Assembly: GCA_963169165.1 (NCBI GenBank)
Contig: CAUJFL010000148.1
Location: 1-39,736, forward strand
Source of the DNA: Myxococcota bacterium
GTDB taxonomy: Bacteria; Myxococcota_A; Polyangia; Polyangiales; Polyangiaceae
DNA: 39,736 bases
Direction: 5' to 3'
The notes beneath the pieces are model-generated. The model was not told where the DNA came from and ran no database searches. It saw only the letters and a program-made list of their open reading frames with translations. Position numbers and translations under genes: made by a program. Numbering within the stretch: the stretch's first letter is position 1; every line of letters begins with the position of its first letter. Positions 1-7,940 of the stretch are shown in pieces.

Positions 1-2
1 CG

Positions 3-65
3 GCCGCGCTCGAGCCGCTGTACGTGCGCCCGCCCGATCTGTCGCTGCCGCGCGCGCGGGCGTGA
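3..65 (+). CDS. C-terminal end of a protein, probably TsaB (partial)
   Basis: An open frame enters from the left edge and stops with TGA at 63-65. Its 20 residues contain EPLYVRPPD followed by a short basic tail. TsaB, the non-catalytic partner of TsaD in tRNA t6A37 synthesis, commonly ends in a P-x-Y-[LV]-R-x-[PS]-D motif, and RimI-type acetyltransferases can end similarly. The identification rests on this short motif alone. The start and almost all of the gene lie outside the window. It is followed 75 bp later by the S1-domain gene in the same direction. Confidence 0.4.
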   Translation, partial: AALEPLYVRPPDLSLPRARA

Positions 66-140
66 GCGCGACCGCACGGACCGCGTTTTGTGGTGACGCC
101 CCGCGCGCGTTTGCTAGAAGCGCTGCCCCTCGGAGCCTCC

Positions 141-1844
141 ATGTCCACCCCGACCGATCCCGCCGCCGAAGCGGCCACGCCCAGCGAGCCCTCCCTCGCC
201 TCCCCCGCGCCGACCGACGCGGAGGCCCCCACCTCGACCGCGCCTGACACGGGCGGCGACGACGGTTCGGACGGCGACGACGACGCACCCGAAGGCCCCG
301 AGGGCCCCGACGCGGCGGCCGCGCCCGAAGGCACCCCCAAGAAGAAGCGTCGCCGCCGCAAGAAGAAGAAGGCCGGCGCCGCGGGCCCCGAAGGCCCCGA
401 GGGTCCGGCGGGCCCCGAGGCCGCCCCAGCCGACGCGCCCCGCGAGAAGAAGGCGCAGAAGGATCACGGCCCGCGCGTCGAGCCGATGTTCCACGTCGGC
501 GAGCAGGTCTTCGGCGTCGTCACGAGCGTGATGGAGCACGCGATCGCGATCGACGTCGCCGGCAAGGCGCTCGGCATCTTCGACCGCACCGAGCTCGCGA
601 GCGACGACGAGCTGCCCGCGCCCGGCGACAAGTTCGTCGCCGAGGTGCTCGGCGACGGCGTGCGCGGCGGGCTCATCGTGCTGACCCGCAAGCCGCTCCG
701 CGAAGAAGAGGCGCGCGCCCAGGTCGAGCAGGCGTTCAAGGATCAGGCGACGGTGCTCGGCCTCGTCACCGGGGTCGTCCGCGGCGGCATCGAGGTCTAC
801 TGCGATGGCCTGCGCGCGTTCGCGCCGGCGAGCCACGTCGATCTGCGCCTCGGCGCCGATCTGACGCACCTCATCGGCCAGCGCCTGCCGTTCGTCGTCG
901 AGACGTTCGCGAAGCGTGGCCGCGATCTCGTGCTGTCCCGCCGCAGCATCCTCGAGGACGCGCACAAACATCAGCGCGCCGAGAGCCTCGCGAAGCTCAC
1001 GGTCGGCGCGACGATGAAGGGCGTCGTGCGCACCGTCGTCGACTTCGGCTTCTTCGTCGCCATCCCCGAGGCCGACGACGTCGAGGGCCTCGTGCACCTC
1101 ACCGAGATGTCTCACGATTTTCACAAGCGCCCGTCCGACGTCGCCAAGGTCGGCGACGAGCTCGACGTGAAAATTTTGAAGATCGACGAGCGCGGCAAGC
1201 TCTGGCTCTCCAAGAAGGCGACCGAGCCCGATCCGTGGGAGGCGCTGCGCACCCGCTTCGCCGTCGGCACGCGCCACACCGGCAAGATCGTCCGCATCGA
1301 GGCGTTCGGCGCGTTCGTGCAGCTCGACGAGGGACAGGACGGCCTCATCCACATCGCCGACCTCAGCCTCAAGCGCATCGAGCGCTGCGAGGACGTGGTC
1401 AAGCTCGGCCAGGAGCTCGAGGTGGTCGTCGCCGACGTCGATCTCGCCAAGAAGCGCATCGGCCTGCACCCCGCGCCGCCCGCCGACGAGGCCGACATCC
1501 ACCAGAAGGTCGCGCCGCACAAATCGATCAAGGTCAAGATCGTGCTGCACGAGACGGGCGGCCTGCTCGTCCGCATCATTGGGATGAGTGGGCGTAAGGC
1601 GCGGGGGTTCATCCCCGCCGGTCAGACCGGCACGCCGCGCGGCACCGATCTTCGCAAGCTGTTCCCGGTCGGCTCCGAGCACGAGGTCAAGGTCGTCGAG
1701 ATCGATCCGCGCCGCGGCGACGCGAAGCTGTCGATCAAGGGCCTCAAGGAGGACACCGAGAAGGCGGCCTACAGCGACTACAAGAAGCAGGTCGCGAAGG
1801 AGGCCAAGTTCGGCACCTTCGCCGATCTCCTGAAGAAGCGCTGA
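141..1844 (+). CDS. S1-domain RNA-binding protein with charged disordered N-terminus
   Basis: 567 residues. Residues 1-110 are low complexity: an acidic Asp/Gly/Pro stretch, a Lys/Arg run near 68-77, then EGPEGP-type repeats. From about 116 there is a series of S1/OB folds: divergent ones at about 118-185 and 202-272, two canonical ones at about 287-362 (with VVDFGFFV and GLVHLTEMS) and 373-447 (with IEAFGAFV and GLIHIADLS), and a divergent one at about 460-540. This layout resembles ribosomal protein S1, but the tail and irregular outer domains suggest a paralog that binds RNA in translation or RNA processing; its exact role is unknown. ATG 141 is chosen over an in-frame GTG at 90 because GGAG sits at 132-135 and a TAGAAG hexamer at 115-120 could be a -10 box. 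The gene converges on gatA with a 30-bp gap. Confidence 0.85.
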   Translation: MSTPTDPAAEAATPSEPSLASPAPTDAEAPTSTAPDTGGDDGSDGDDDAPEGPEGPDAAAAPEGTPKKKRRRRKKKKAGAAGPEGPEGPAGPEAAPADAPREKKAQKDHGPRVEPMFHVGEQVFGVVTSVMEHAIAIDVAGKALGIFDRTELASDDELPAPGDKFVAEVLGDGVRGGLIVLTRKPLREEEARAQVEQAFKDQATVLGLVTGVVRGGIEVYCDGLRAFAPASHVDLRLGADLTHLIGQRLPFVVETFAKRGRDLVLSRRSILEDAHKHQRAESLAKLTVGATMKGVVRTVVDFGFFVAIPEADDVEGLVHLTEMSHDFHKRPSDVAKVGDELDVKILKIDERGKLWLSKKATEPDPWEALRTRFAVGTRHTGKIVRIEAFGAFVQLDEGQDGLIHIADLSLKRIERCEDVVKLGQELEVVVADVDLAKKRIGLHPAPPADEADIHQKVAPHKSIKVKIVLHETGGLLVRIIGMSGRKARGFIPAGQTGTPRGTDLRKLFPVGSEHEVKVVEIDPRRGDAKLSIKGLKEDTEKAAYSDYKKQVAKEAKFGTFADLLKKR

Positions 1845-1874
1845 GCGCGCTGGGCCCCGGCGGGCGCGTCGAGC

Positions 1875-3338
1875 TCAGCGCTCCTCGAGCGCCCGCTCGA
1901 CGCCGCGCGCCGCGCGAAACATCGTCTCCTCGTCGAACGCGCGGGCGATCAGCTGCAGGCCGACCGGCAGCGACGGCCGACCGTCGACGGGCGGCGCGTC
2001 GAACGACGGCAAGCTCATCGCAGGTAGCCCCGCGAGGCTCGCGGGGAGCGTGTACACGTCGCTGAGGTACATCGTCAGCGGGTCGTCGAGCTTCTCGCCG
2101 AGCGAGAACGCGGTGGTCGGCGTGGTGGGCGCCGCGATCACGTCGACGTCGGCGAACGCCGCGTCGAAGTCGCGCGCGAGCAGCGTGCGGACGCGCTGCG
2201 CCTTCAGGTAATAGGCGTCGTAGTAGCCGTGCGACAGGACGTAGGCGCCGAGGATGATGCGCCGCTCGACCTCAGGGCCGAAGCCCTCGGCCCGGGTTCG
2301 CTCGTAGAGCTCGGCGAGGTCGGCGCCGTCGCGCCGCGCGCCGAAGCGCACGCCGTCGAAGCGCGAGAGGTTGCTCGACGCCTCGGCCGCCGCGAGCACG
2401 TAGTACACCGCCACCGCGTGCTCGGTGTGCGGCAGCGACACCGGCACGAGCGTGGCCCCGGCCTTCGCGGCGGCGTCTAGCGCGCGCCGGACGCTGTCCT
2501 CGACCTCGGCGGCGAGCCCGGCCGCGAAGTACTGCGAAGGCACGCCGATGCGCAGCCCCTCGATCGATCGCTCGCAGGCGGCGACGAACGCGCCGACGGG
2601 CCGCGGCGCCGACGTCGAGTCGCGCGGATCGTGCCCCGAGATCACCTCGGTCAAGAGCGCCGCCGAGCGAACGTCGCGCGCGAACGGGCTGACGACGTCG
2701 AGGCTCGACGCGAACGCGACGAGGCCGTACCGCGACACGCGCCCGTACGTGGGCTTCACGCCGACGACGCCGGTGAACGCCGCGGGCTGGCGGACAGAGC
2801 CGCCCGTGTCGCTGCCGAGCGCGCCCGGGGTCATCCCCGCGGCGACGCTGACCGCGCTGCCGCCCGACGATCCGCCCGGCGTGCGCGACGGATCACGCGG
2901 GTTCCTCGCGGGGAAGAACGCGCTGTTCTCGTTCGAGGAGCCCATCGCGAACTCGTCCATGTTGCACTTTCCCGTGAGCACCGCGCCCTCGGCGAGCAGC
3001 CGCGTGACCGCGGTCGCGTCGTACGGCGGGAGCCACCGCTGACCGCGCGGTCCGACCAGGATCTTCGAGCCGCACGTCGTCGCGAGCCCGCGCGTCGCGA
3101 GCGCGTCCTTCACGCCGATCGGCACGCCCGCGAGCCGCCCCAGATCGTCACCCCGCGCCCGCCGCGCGTCGAGCTCGGCGGCCCGCGCACGCAGCGCGTC
3201 GAACGAGCGGGTGAGGTACGCGCCGAGGCGCGCGTCGTCGCGCTCGATCGCCGCGATCGACGCCTCGGCGAGCTCGGCCGCGGCCAGCTCTCCCGACCGG
3301 ACCTTCTCCGCCAGCGCTGCGATCGGCTGCTTCAGCAT
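1875..3338 (-). CDS. gatA: Aspartyl/glutamyl-tRNA amidotransferase subunit A
   Basis: 487 residues, the usual GatA length. GatA is the amidase of GatCAB, which hydrolyses glutamine and passes ammonia to GatB to convert Glu-tRNA(Gln) and/or Asp-tRNA(Asn) to the amidated forms. The amidase-signature triad is visible: Lys77 in GVPIGVKD, the cis-Ser at 157 in GGSSGGS, and Ser181 in SDTGGSVRQP, with the 24-residue Ser-Ser spacing of characterised GatA. The ATG start at 3338 lies 5 bp after the gatC stop, so the two are co-transcribed. gatB is not in the window. The long open frame continuing upstream of this start overlaps trpS antisense and is not coding. Confidence 0.95.
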   Translation of the reverse strand: MLKQPIAALAEKVRSGELAAAELAEASIAAIERDDARLGAYLTRSFDALRARAAELDARRARGDDLGRLAGVPIGVKDALATRGLATTCGSKILVGPRGQRWLPPYDATAVTRLLAEGAVLTGKCNMDEFAMGSSNENSAFFPARNPRDPSRTPGGSSGGSAVSVAAGMTPGALGSDTGGSVRQPAAFTGVVGVKPTYGRVSRYGLVAFASSLDVVSPFARDVRSAALLTEVISGHDPRDSTSAPRPVGAFVAACERSIEGLRIGVPSQYFAAGLAAEVEDSVRRALDAAAKAGATLVPVSLPHTEHAVAVYYVLAAAEASSNLSRFDGVRFGARRDGADLAELYERTRAEGFGPEVERRIILGAYVLSHGYYDAYYLKAQRVRTLLARDFDAAFADVDVIAAPTTPTTAFSLGEKLDDPLTMYLSDVYTLPASLAGLPAMSLPSFDAPPVDGRPSLPVGLQLIARAFDEETMFRAARGVERALEER

Positions 3339-3343
3339 CGCGC

Positions 3344-3646
3344 TCAACCCTCGTCCACGAACGCGGGCACGACGAAGCCCTCCTGCGCGCGCGCGGGGGC
3401 CTGCGCGAGCACGGCCTCGCGGTCGAGGCTCACGACGAGCTCGTCGGCGCGGAGCGGCAGCCGGTCGACCGACACGTGCGTCGTCGGCGGCACGCCCTCG
3501 GTGTCGACCGCCTCGAGCGCGCGCACGTGCGCGAGGATCTTCTCGAGCTCGCCCGCGAGCCGCGCGGCGTCGTCGTCGCCGATCGACAGGCGCGCGAGGC
3601 GCGCGAGGCGCCGGACGGCGTCGTGAGAGAAGGCAGGCGACGTCAT
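3344..3646 (-). CDS. gatC: Aspartyl/glutamyl-tRNA amidotransferase subunit C
   Basis: 100 residues, typical for GatC, the small subunit that wraps around GatA and stabilises its contact with GatB. The N-terminus shows the family pattern of an early V-x-x-L-A-x-L-A-R-L helix, then ELEKILAHV and a central region leading to RADE. ATG 3646 is chosen because GatC proteins start just before this helix; an upstream extension would run into the trpS promoter region. A TAAGCC hexamer (minus strand, 3660-3655) ends 8 nt before the ATG with no Shine-Dalgarno, consistent with a leaderless start. It is divergent from trpS (91-bp gap) and directly upstream of gatA. Confidence 0.93.
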   Translation of the reverse strand: MTSPAFSHDAVRRLARLARLSIGDDDAARLAGELEKILAHVRALEAVDTEGVPPTTHVSVDRLPLRADELVVSLDREAVLAQAPARAQEGFVVPAFVDEG

Positions 3647-3737
3647 GGCGCGGCGGCTTAGCGGAATCCCGCGCGGGCCAAAAGCGGCGGCGACAATTTG
3701 GATCGCGCGGCGCGGGGGGCGTTGGTAGACGCCGTGG

Positions 3738-4760
3738 ATGCGCTTTCTGTCGGGCATCCAGTCGTCGGGAAAGATCCACCTCGGCAACTACTTCGGCGCG
3801 ATGAGGCAGTTCATCGCGCTGCAGGACCAGGGCGAGAGCCTGTTCTTCATCGCGAACCACCACGCGCTCACCAGCGTCCGCAGCGCCGCCGAGCTGCAGT
3901 CGCTCACGCTCGACGTCGCGCTCGATTTCCTCGCGCTCGGGCTGGATCCGGCGCGTGCGGTGCTGTTTCGTCAGTCGGACATCCCCGAGCTCCCCGAGCT
4001 GTTCTGGTACCTGTCCGCGATCTCGCCGATGGGCTTGCTCGAGCGCGCGCACTCCTACAAGGACAAGATCGCGCGCGGGTTCACGCCCGAGCTCGGGCTC
4101 TTCACGTACCCCGTGCTGATGGCCGCCGACATCCTGCTCTACGGCGCGGACGTCGTGCCGGTCGGCAAGGACCAGGTGCAGCACCTCGAGATCACGCGCG
4201 ACCTCGCGACCAAGTTCAACGCGGCGTTCGTCCCCGGCTACGATCCGAAGGACCCCACCGGCGAGAAGACCGGGGCCCCGCGCGGCGTGCTGAAGCTCCC
4301 CGAGGCGCGCCTCGAGGAGTCGACCGCCGTCGTCCCCGGCACCGACAACGCCAAGATGAGCAAGTCTTACAAGAACACGATCGATGTGTTCGCCGACGAC
4401 GCGACGGTCAAGAAGCAGATCATGGGCATCAAGACCGACTCCACGCCGGTCGAGTCGCCGAAGGATCCCGCCGCGACGCCGCTCCTTCCATTGCTGCGAT
4501 TGTTTGCTTCTCCAGACGACGTCGCGGAGCTGGAGCGTACGTTCCGCGAGGGTGGCCTCGGGTGGGGACACTACAAGCTGAAGCTGCTCGAGCTGTTCCA
4601 CGCGACGCTCGATCCGGCGCGCGTGAGGCGGCGAGAGCTCGCGGGAGATCCTGGCCACGTCGAGGCGGTGCTGGTGGACGGCGCGGCGCGGGCGCGCGCG
4701 ATCGCGGCGCCGGTGATCGACGAGGTGCGCCGCGCAGTAGGCACCTCGCGCCCTCGCTGA
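3738..4760 (+). CDS. trpS: Tryptophan-tRNA ligase
   Basis: 340 residues, normal for bacterial TrpRS. It charges tRNA(Trp) using ATP in the cytoplasm. Class I signatures are visible: the HIGH-equivalent HLGN at residues 14-17 within GKIHLGNYFGA, and KMSKS at 206-210 in DNAKMSKSYKN. The substrate-pocket motif around GKDQVQHLEITRD (about 143-155) is also typical. ATG 3738 gives the family's usual short N-terminus before the Rossmann fold. A TAGACG hexamer at 3726-3731 ends 6 nt before the ATG and no Shine-Dalgarno is seen. The gene is divergent from gatCA, so two translation-related units share one intergenic region. Confidence 0.96.
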   Translation: MRFLSGIQSSGKIHLGNYFGAMRQFIALQDQGESLFFIANHHALTSVRSAAELQSLTLDVALDFLALGLDPARAVLFRQSDIPELPELFWYLSAISPMGLLERAHSYKDKIARGFTPELGLFTYPVLMAADILLYGADVVPVGKDQVQHLEITRDLATKFNAAFVPGYDPKDPTGEKTGAPRGVLKLPEARLEESTAVVPGTDNAKMSKSYKNTIDVFADDATVKKQIMGIKTDSTPVESPKDPAATPLLPLLRLFASPDDVAELERTFREGGLGWGHYKLKLLELFHATLDPARVRRRELAGDPGHVEAVLVDGAARARAIAAPVIDEVRRAVGTSRPR

Positions 4761-4772
4761 CGAACGAACTCT

Positions 4773-4801
4773 TTCCCACGGGGCGGCGAGGCACGTATGC
4801 T
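4773..4801 (+). promoter_or_regulatory. Predicted promoter of the cNMP-like/kinase pair
   Basis: TTCCCA at 4773-4778 (4 of 6 matches to TTGACA) and TATGCT at 4796-4801 are 17 bp apart. Transcription would begin near 4808, leaving a leader of under 10 nt before ATG 4816 with no Shine-Dalgarno. The same TATGCT hexamer stands before the starts at 16897 and 33407. Confidence 0.5.
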
Positions 4802-4815
4802 CCCCGTCCTTTCGC

Positions 4816-6657
4816 ATGAGCATCCCCGCGCCGCTCCCGACGGACGCAGAGGACGTGTCCTGGGCCCTCTCGACCGCTGTCACGCTGTGGAACCGCGACG
4901 AGCGGGCTGACGCGGTCGTCTGGGTGAAGCGCGCGTCGAAGGCCGCCGCGCTCGCTCAGGACGACGACCGCGCGATCGAGCTCGCCCGCGCCGCGGCCTC
5001 GCTGGCCGACGCGCTCGAGACCGCCGCACCTCCGGCAGCGATCGAGGTCGAGGTCGAGCTCGACGAGCCCCCGCCGAGCATGCTGCCGGTCGACGAGATC
5101 GAGCTGATCGACGAGCCCGCCCCGGCCAAGCCCCCTCCCCCGCGCAAGCCGCCCCCTCCGCGACCCAAGGCGAGCGCCGCCCCGCCGGCGCTCGGCGAGA
5201 CCGCGAGCGTGCCGCCGCCGAGCGCGTTCGACTCGCTGCAGCCCGTGTCGCTCGCTCCACCCAGCGCGCCGCCGTCGGCTCCGATCAGCTCCGCGCCGAC
5301 GCCCGCCGCCGTCACGCCGCTCGCCGCGCCGCCCGCCCCGCCGCCGACGGGCGACGACGACGACGAGGGTCCGCTGCTCGCGTCCACGCCATCGGCGCCG
5401 CTCACCTACGCGCTGCGCTCGACCTCGGAGACGGTCCCCGGTGGATTCGGCACGCACCCCGTCGAGTCGACCGTCCGCGCCGAGCCCGCGAGCGAGCCGA
5501 AGCGGCGCGTCGAGATCACGGTCGACGGAGACCTCCTCGACGAGGGCCCGCCCGCCGACGCGCGACCGCCGTCAGCCCCTCGCCAGCGCGTCTCCGTGCA
5601 AGCCGCGCCCCCGCGCAGCGCAGACGAAGAGAGCCCGTTCCACGCGGCGCCTCCGTCGCCGCCCGCGCCGACCGACGGCGATCCCCGACCACCAGACGAG
5701 ACGGCGAGCGCGCCAAACGCCGCAGCGAGCGCCCCTCCGAAGGTCGCGAGCGCGCCTCCGCCGCCGGTGCCGCCGAAGGTCGCGAGCGCGCCTCCGCCGC
5801 CGAAGGTCGCGAGCACGCCCCCGCCGCCCCCGACGACCTCCGCGAAGCCGCCGAAGCCGCCGAAGCCACCGCCTCCGCGCGGCGCCTCCGGCTCGATGGT
5901 GCAAGTCATCCCGGAATTCACGGGCCGCCCCGCGCTCGGCCCGCTCGCCGACGCGGTCGATCTGCCCGACGCCGCGCGAGAGTCGCTCGAGGCGAGCGCA
6001 GAGGTCGTCCACCTGGCGTCAGGCGCGAAGCACGAGGGGTTCGGCCTCGCGTGGGTGGTCGACGGCAGCGTCGACGTCGCGTCGGCGGGGCGCGGGCCGT
6101 GCACGCGGTTGTCGCCTGGTCGGTCGCTCTGCGCCCGCTCGTCCCTGGGCGCGACCCCGCCGCTGCAGCTCACCGGCACGGCCGAGGGCGGCAACGTCGC
6201 CGTGTGGACGGAGGCGCAGCTCGAGGAGCTGCTGAAGACCTGCCCGTGGGTCGAGTTCGAGCTCGCGAGCCTCTCCGACGCGGTGCACGCGGTCGCGGGC
6301 GCCACCGCGGGCGCGATGTCGCAGCACCTCGATCCCGCGCTGCGCTCGGCGCTCGTCTCGGCGATGGCGGTGCGCGCGGTCGCCGCGGGCGAGATCGTCG
6401 CGGCGCCAGGCGAGACGGTGCCGGGCGTCTTCGTCCCGGGGGTCGGCACGCTCGAGCTGTTCGCCGACGATCGCGTGTACGGCGCCGTCGGGCCGGGCGA
6501 GTTCCTGTTCGCGATGGACGTGCTCGGCGGCGCGAAGGCGCAGCGCGGCGCGCGCGGCGGCGAGGGCGGCGCTCTCGTGCTGTTCGCCGAACGAAAGTCC
6601 GTTCAGGATCTCATCCTGCGGTACCCGCCGCTGCTGAACCTCCTGACGATGGTGTGA
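4816..6657 (+). CDS. Proline-rich protein with two degenerate cyclic-nucleotide-binding-like folds
   Basis: 613 residues. Residues 1-75 look like a small helical (TPR-like) domain, residues 75-360 are a Pro/Ala-rich low-complexity linker with repeated KVASAPPPP units, and residues about 365-613 hold two CAP/cNMP-type beta-barrel segments. The second keeps the fold pattern (AAGEIVAAPGE, then GAVGPGEFLFAMDVLGG), but the phosphate-binding cassette lacks the conserved Arg-Ser/Thr-Ala that contacts cyclic nucleotides, so nucleotide binding is doubtful. There is no signal peptide. Its TGA overlaps the GTG of the kinase gene (GTGA), so the proteins are made together and probably work together, for example as kinase substrate, scaffold or regulator. 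The partner role is inference. Confidence 0.75.
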   Translation: MSIPAPLPTDAEDVSWALSTAVTLWNRDERADAVVWVKRASKAAALAQDDDRAIELARAAASLADALETAAPPAAIEVEVELDEPPPSMLPVDEIELIDEPAPAKPPPPRKPPPPRPKASAAPPALGETASVPPPSAFDSLQPVSLAPPSAPPSAPISSAPTPAAVTPLAAPPAPPPTGDDDDEGPLLASTPSAPLTYALRSTSETVPGGFGTHPVESTVRAEPASEPKRRVEITVDGDLLDEGPPADARPPSAPRQRVSVQAAPPRSADEESPFHAAPPSPPAPTDGDPRPPDETASAPNAAASAPPKVASAPPPPVPPKVASAPPPPKVASTPPPPPTTSAKPPKPPKPPPPRGASGSMVQVIPEFTGRPALGPLADAVDLPDAARESLEASAEVVHLASGAKHEGFGLAWVVDGSVDVASAGRGPCTRLSPGRSLCARSSLGATPPLQLTGTAEGGNVAVWTEAQLEELLKTCPWVEFELASLSDAVHAVAGATAGAMSQHLDPALRSALVSAMAVRAVAAGEIVAAPGETVPGVFVPGVGTLELFADDRVYGAVGPGEFLFAMDVLGGAKAQRGARGGEGGALVLFAERKSVQDLILRYPPLLNLLTMV

Positions 6658-7940
6658 GCGTCCCGGTGCAGAGCGTCCCCCCCGACGAACCGAGCGACAT
6701 CTTCGAGGTCGGGCAGGTGCTCAGCGACACCTACGAGATCCGCGCGGTGCTCGGCGCCGGCGCGATGGGTCAAGTGTTCGAAGCGCACGATCTGCTGCTG
6801 CACCGCAAGGTCGCGATCAAGGCCGCGTGGCCCGAGGTCCAGGAGTCCCCCATCCGCAAGGAGGCCCAGGCGCTCGCGGCCATCCGCCACCCGGGGATGG
6901 TGCAGGTGCACGCGGTCGGCCACCACGACGGGATCGAGTACGTCGTGATGGAGCGCGTGGTCGGCGTGAGCCTCGAGACCCACCTCGAGCGACGCTTCGC
7001 GAAGGGCGAGCGGTTCGACATCGTGGAGGCGCTCGATCTGTTGATCCCGATCGCCGACGCGCTGGTCGCGGTGCACGGCGCCGGCATCGCGCACCGGGAC
7101 ATCAAGCCCGGCAACGTGATGCTCGCGACCGGCGGGCGCGCGGTCTTGATGGATTTTGGCCTATTTTTGCCCGAATTCGAGGTCGCGGCGCAGGACACGA
7201 TCGCGGGCTCGCCGCAGTACATGGCGCCCGAGGCGATCACGAACTCCGTCGAGCCCGGCGCGGGCGGCCTCGTCGATCTCTACGCGCTCGGCGTCGTCGC
7301 GTTCGAGGTCCTCACGGGCCATCCGCCGTACGGAGGCAGGACGCCGGACGAGGTGTGGGACAAGCATCTCTACGAGGACGTGCCCGAGGCGTGCGCGCTG
7401 CGGGCCGAGATCCCGCGCGAGCTCTCCGGGCTCGTCACCGAGCTGCTCGCGAAGGATCCAGGTCAGCGGCCTCAGAACGCGGAGGCCGTCCTCTTTCGCC
7501 TCCGCGCGCTCCGGGCGCAGGCGGCGGCGCAGCCGCGCGAGGAGCCGCTCGACGTGCTGGTCGTCGACGACGACAAGGACCTCGCCAAGGTCCTGTCGTT
7601 CTACGTGAAGAAGGCGTCCCCCCACGCCGAGGTGCGCGTCGCGCACAACGGCGAGGCGGCCATCGCGGCGATCAAGGAGCGCGAGCCTCACCTGCTCCTG
7701 CTCGATCTCCACATGCCCCGCATGAGCGGCGTCGAGGTCTGCATGTACCTGCGCGGCGAAGGGATCGCCGAGAAGATGTCGATCACGGTCGTCAGCGCCG
7801 GCGCGCAGGACGAGGATCGCTCGCTGCTCGGCACCCTCGGCATCCACAGCTTCATCCAGAAGGGTGACGGCCTCGCCGCGGCCGTCTCTGCGCTCGTGAA
7901 GGAAGAGCGAGCGCGCCGCGCGGCGGCGCGACGGGGCTGA
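6654..7940 (+). CDS. Ser/Thr protein kinase fused to a response-regulator receiver domain
   Basis: 428 residues. The Hanks-type kinase domain spans about 27-290: Gly loop GAGAMGQV (34-41), catalytic Lys56 in VAIKA, HRD with Asp149 in HRDIKPGN, DFG with Asp167, APE in YMAPEA, and a D-P-x-x-R-P end motif. The receiver domain at about 300-425 has the acidic cluster VVDDDKD, phospho-acceptor Asp351 in LLLLDLHMPR, a Ser switch in VVSAG and the conserved Lys in IQKGD. All catalytic residues of both modules are present, so the enzyme can in principle join Ser/Thr and His-Asp phosphorelay signalling. No membrane segment is seen. GTG 6654 is the start because it overlaps the preceding TGA. Its stop directly abuts the stop of the converging gene. 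Confidence 0.92.
   Translation: MSVPVQSVPPDEPSDIFEVGQVLSDTYEIRAVLGAGAMGQVFEAHDLLLHRKVAIKAAWPEVQESPIRKEAQALAAIRHPGMVQVHAVGHHDGIEYVVMERVVGVSLETHLERRFAKGERFDIVEALDLLIPIADALVAVHGAGIAHRDIKPGNVMLATGGRAVLMDFGLFLPEFEVAAQDTIAGSPQYMAPEAITNSVEPGAGGLVDLYALGVVAFEVLTGHPPYGGRTPDEVWDKHLYEDVPEACALRAEIPRELSGLVTELLAKDPGQRPQNAEAVLFRLRALRAQAAAQPREEPLDVLVVDDDKDLAKVLSFYVKKASPHAEVRVAHNGEAAIAAIKEREPHLLLLDLHMPRMSGVEVCMYLRGEGIAEKMSITVVSAGAQDEDRSLLGTLGIHSFIQKGDGLAAAVSALVKEERARRAAARRG

Noticed and set aside
3339-4883. Upstream extension of the gatA frame to 1002 residues
   Set aside because: The extension is antisense to trpS and overlaps gatC in another frame; GatA has its normal length and start at 3338.
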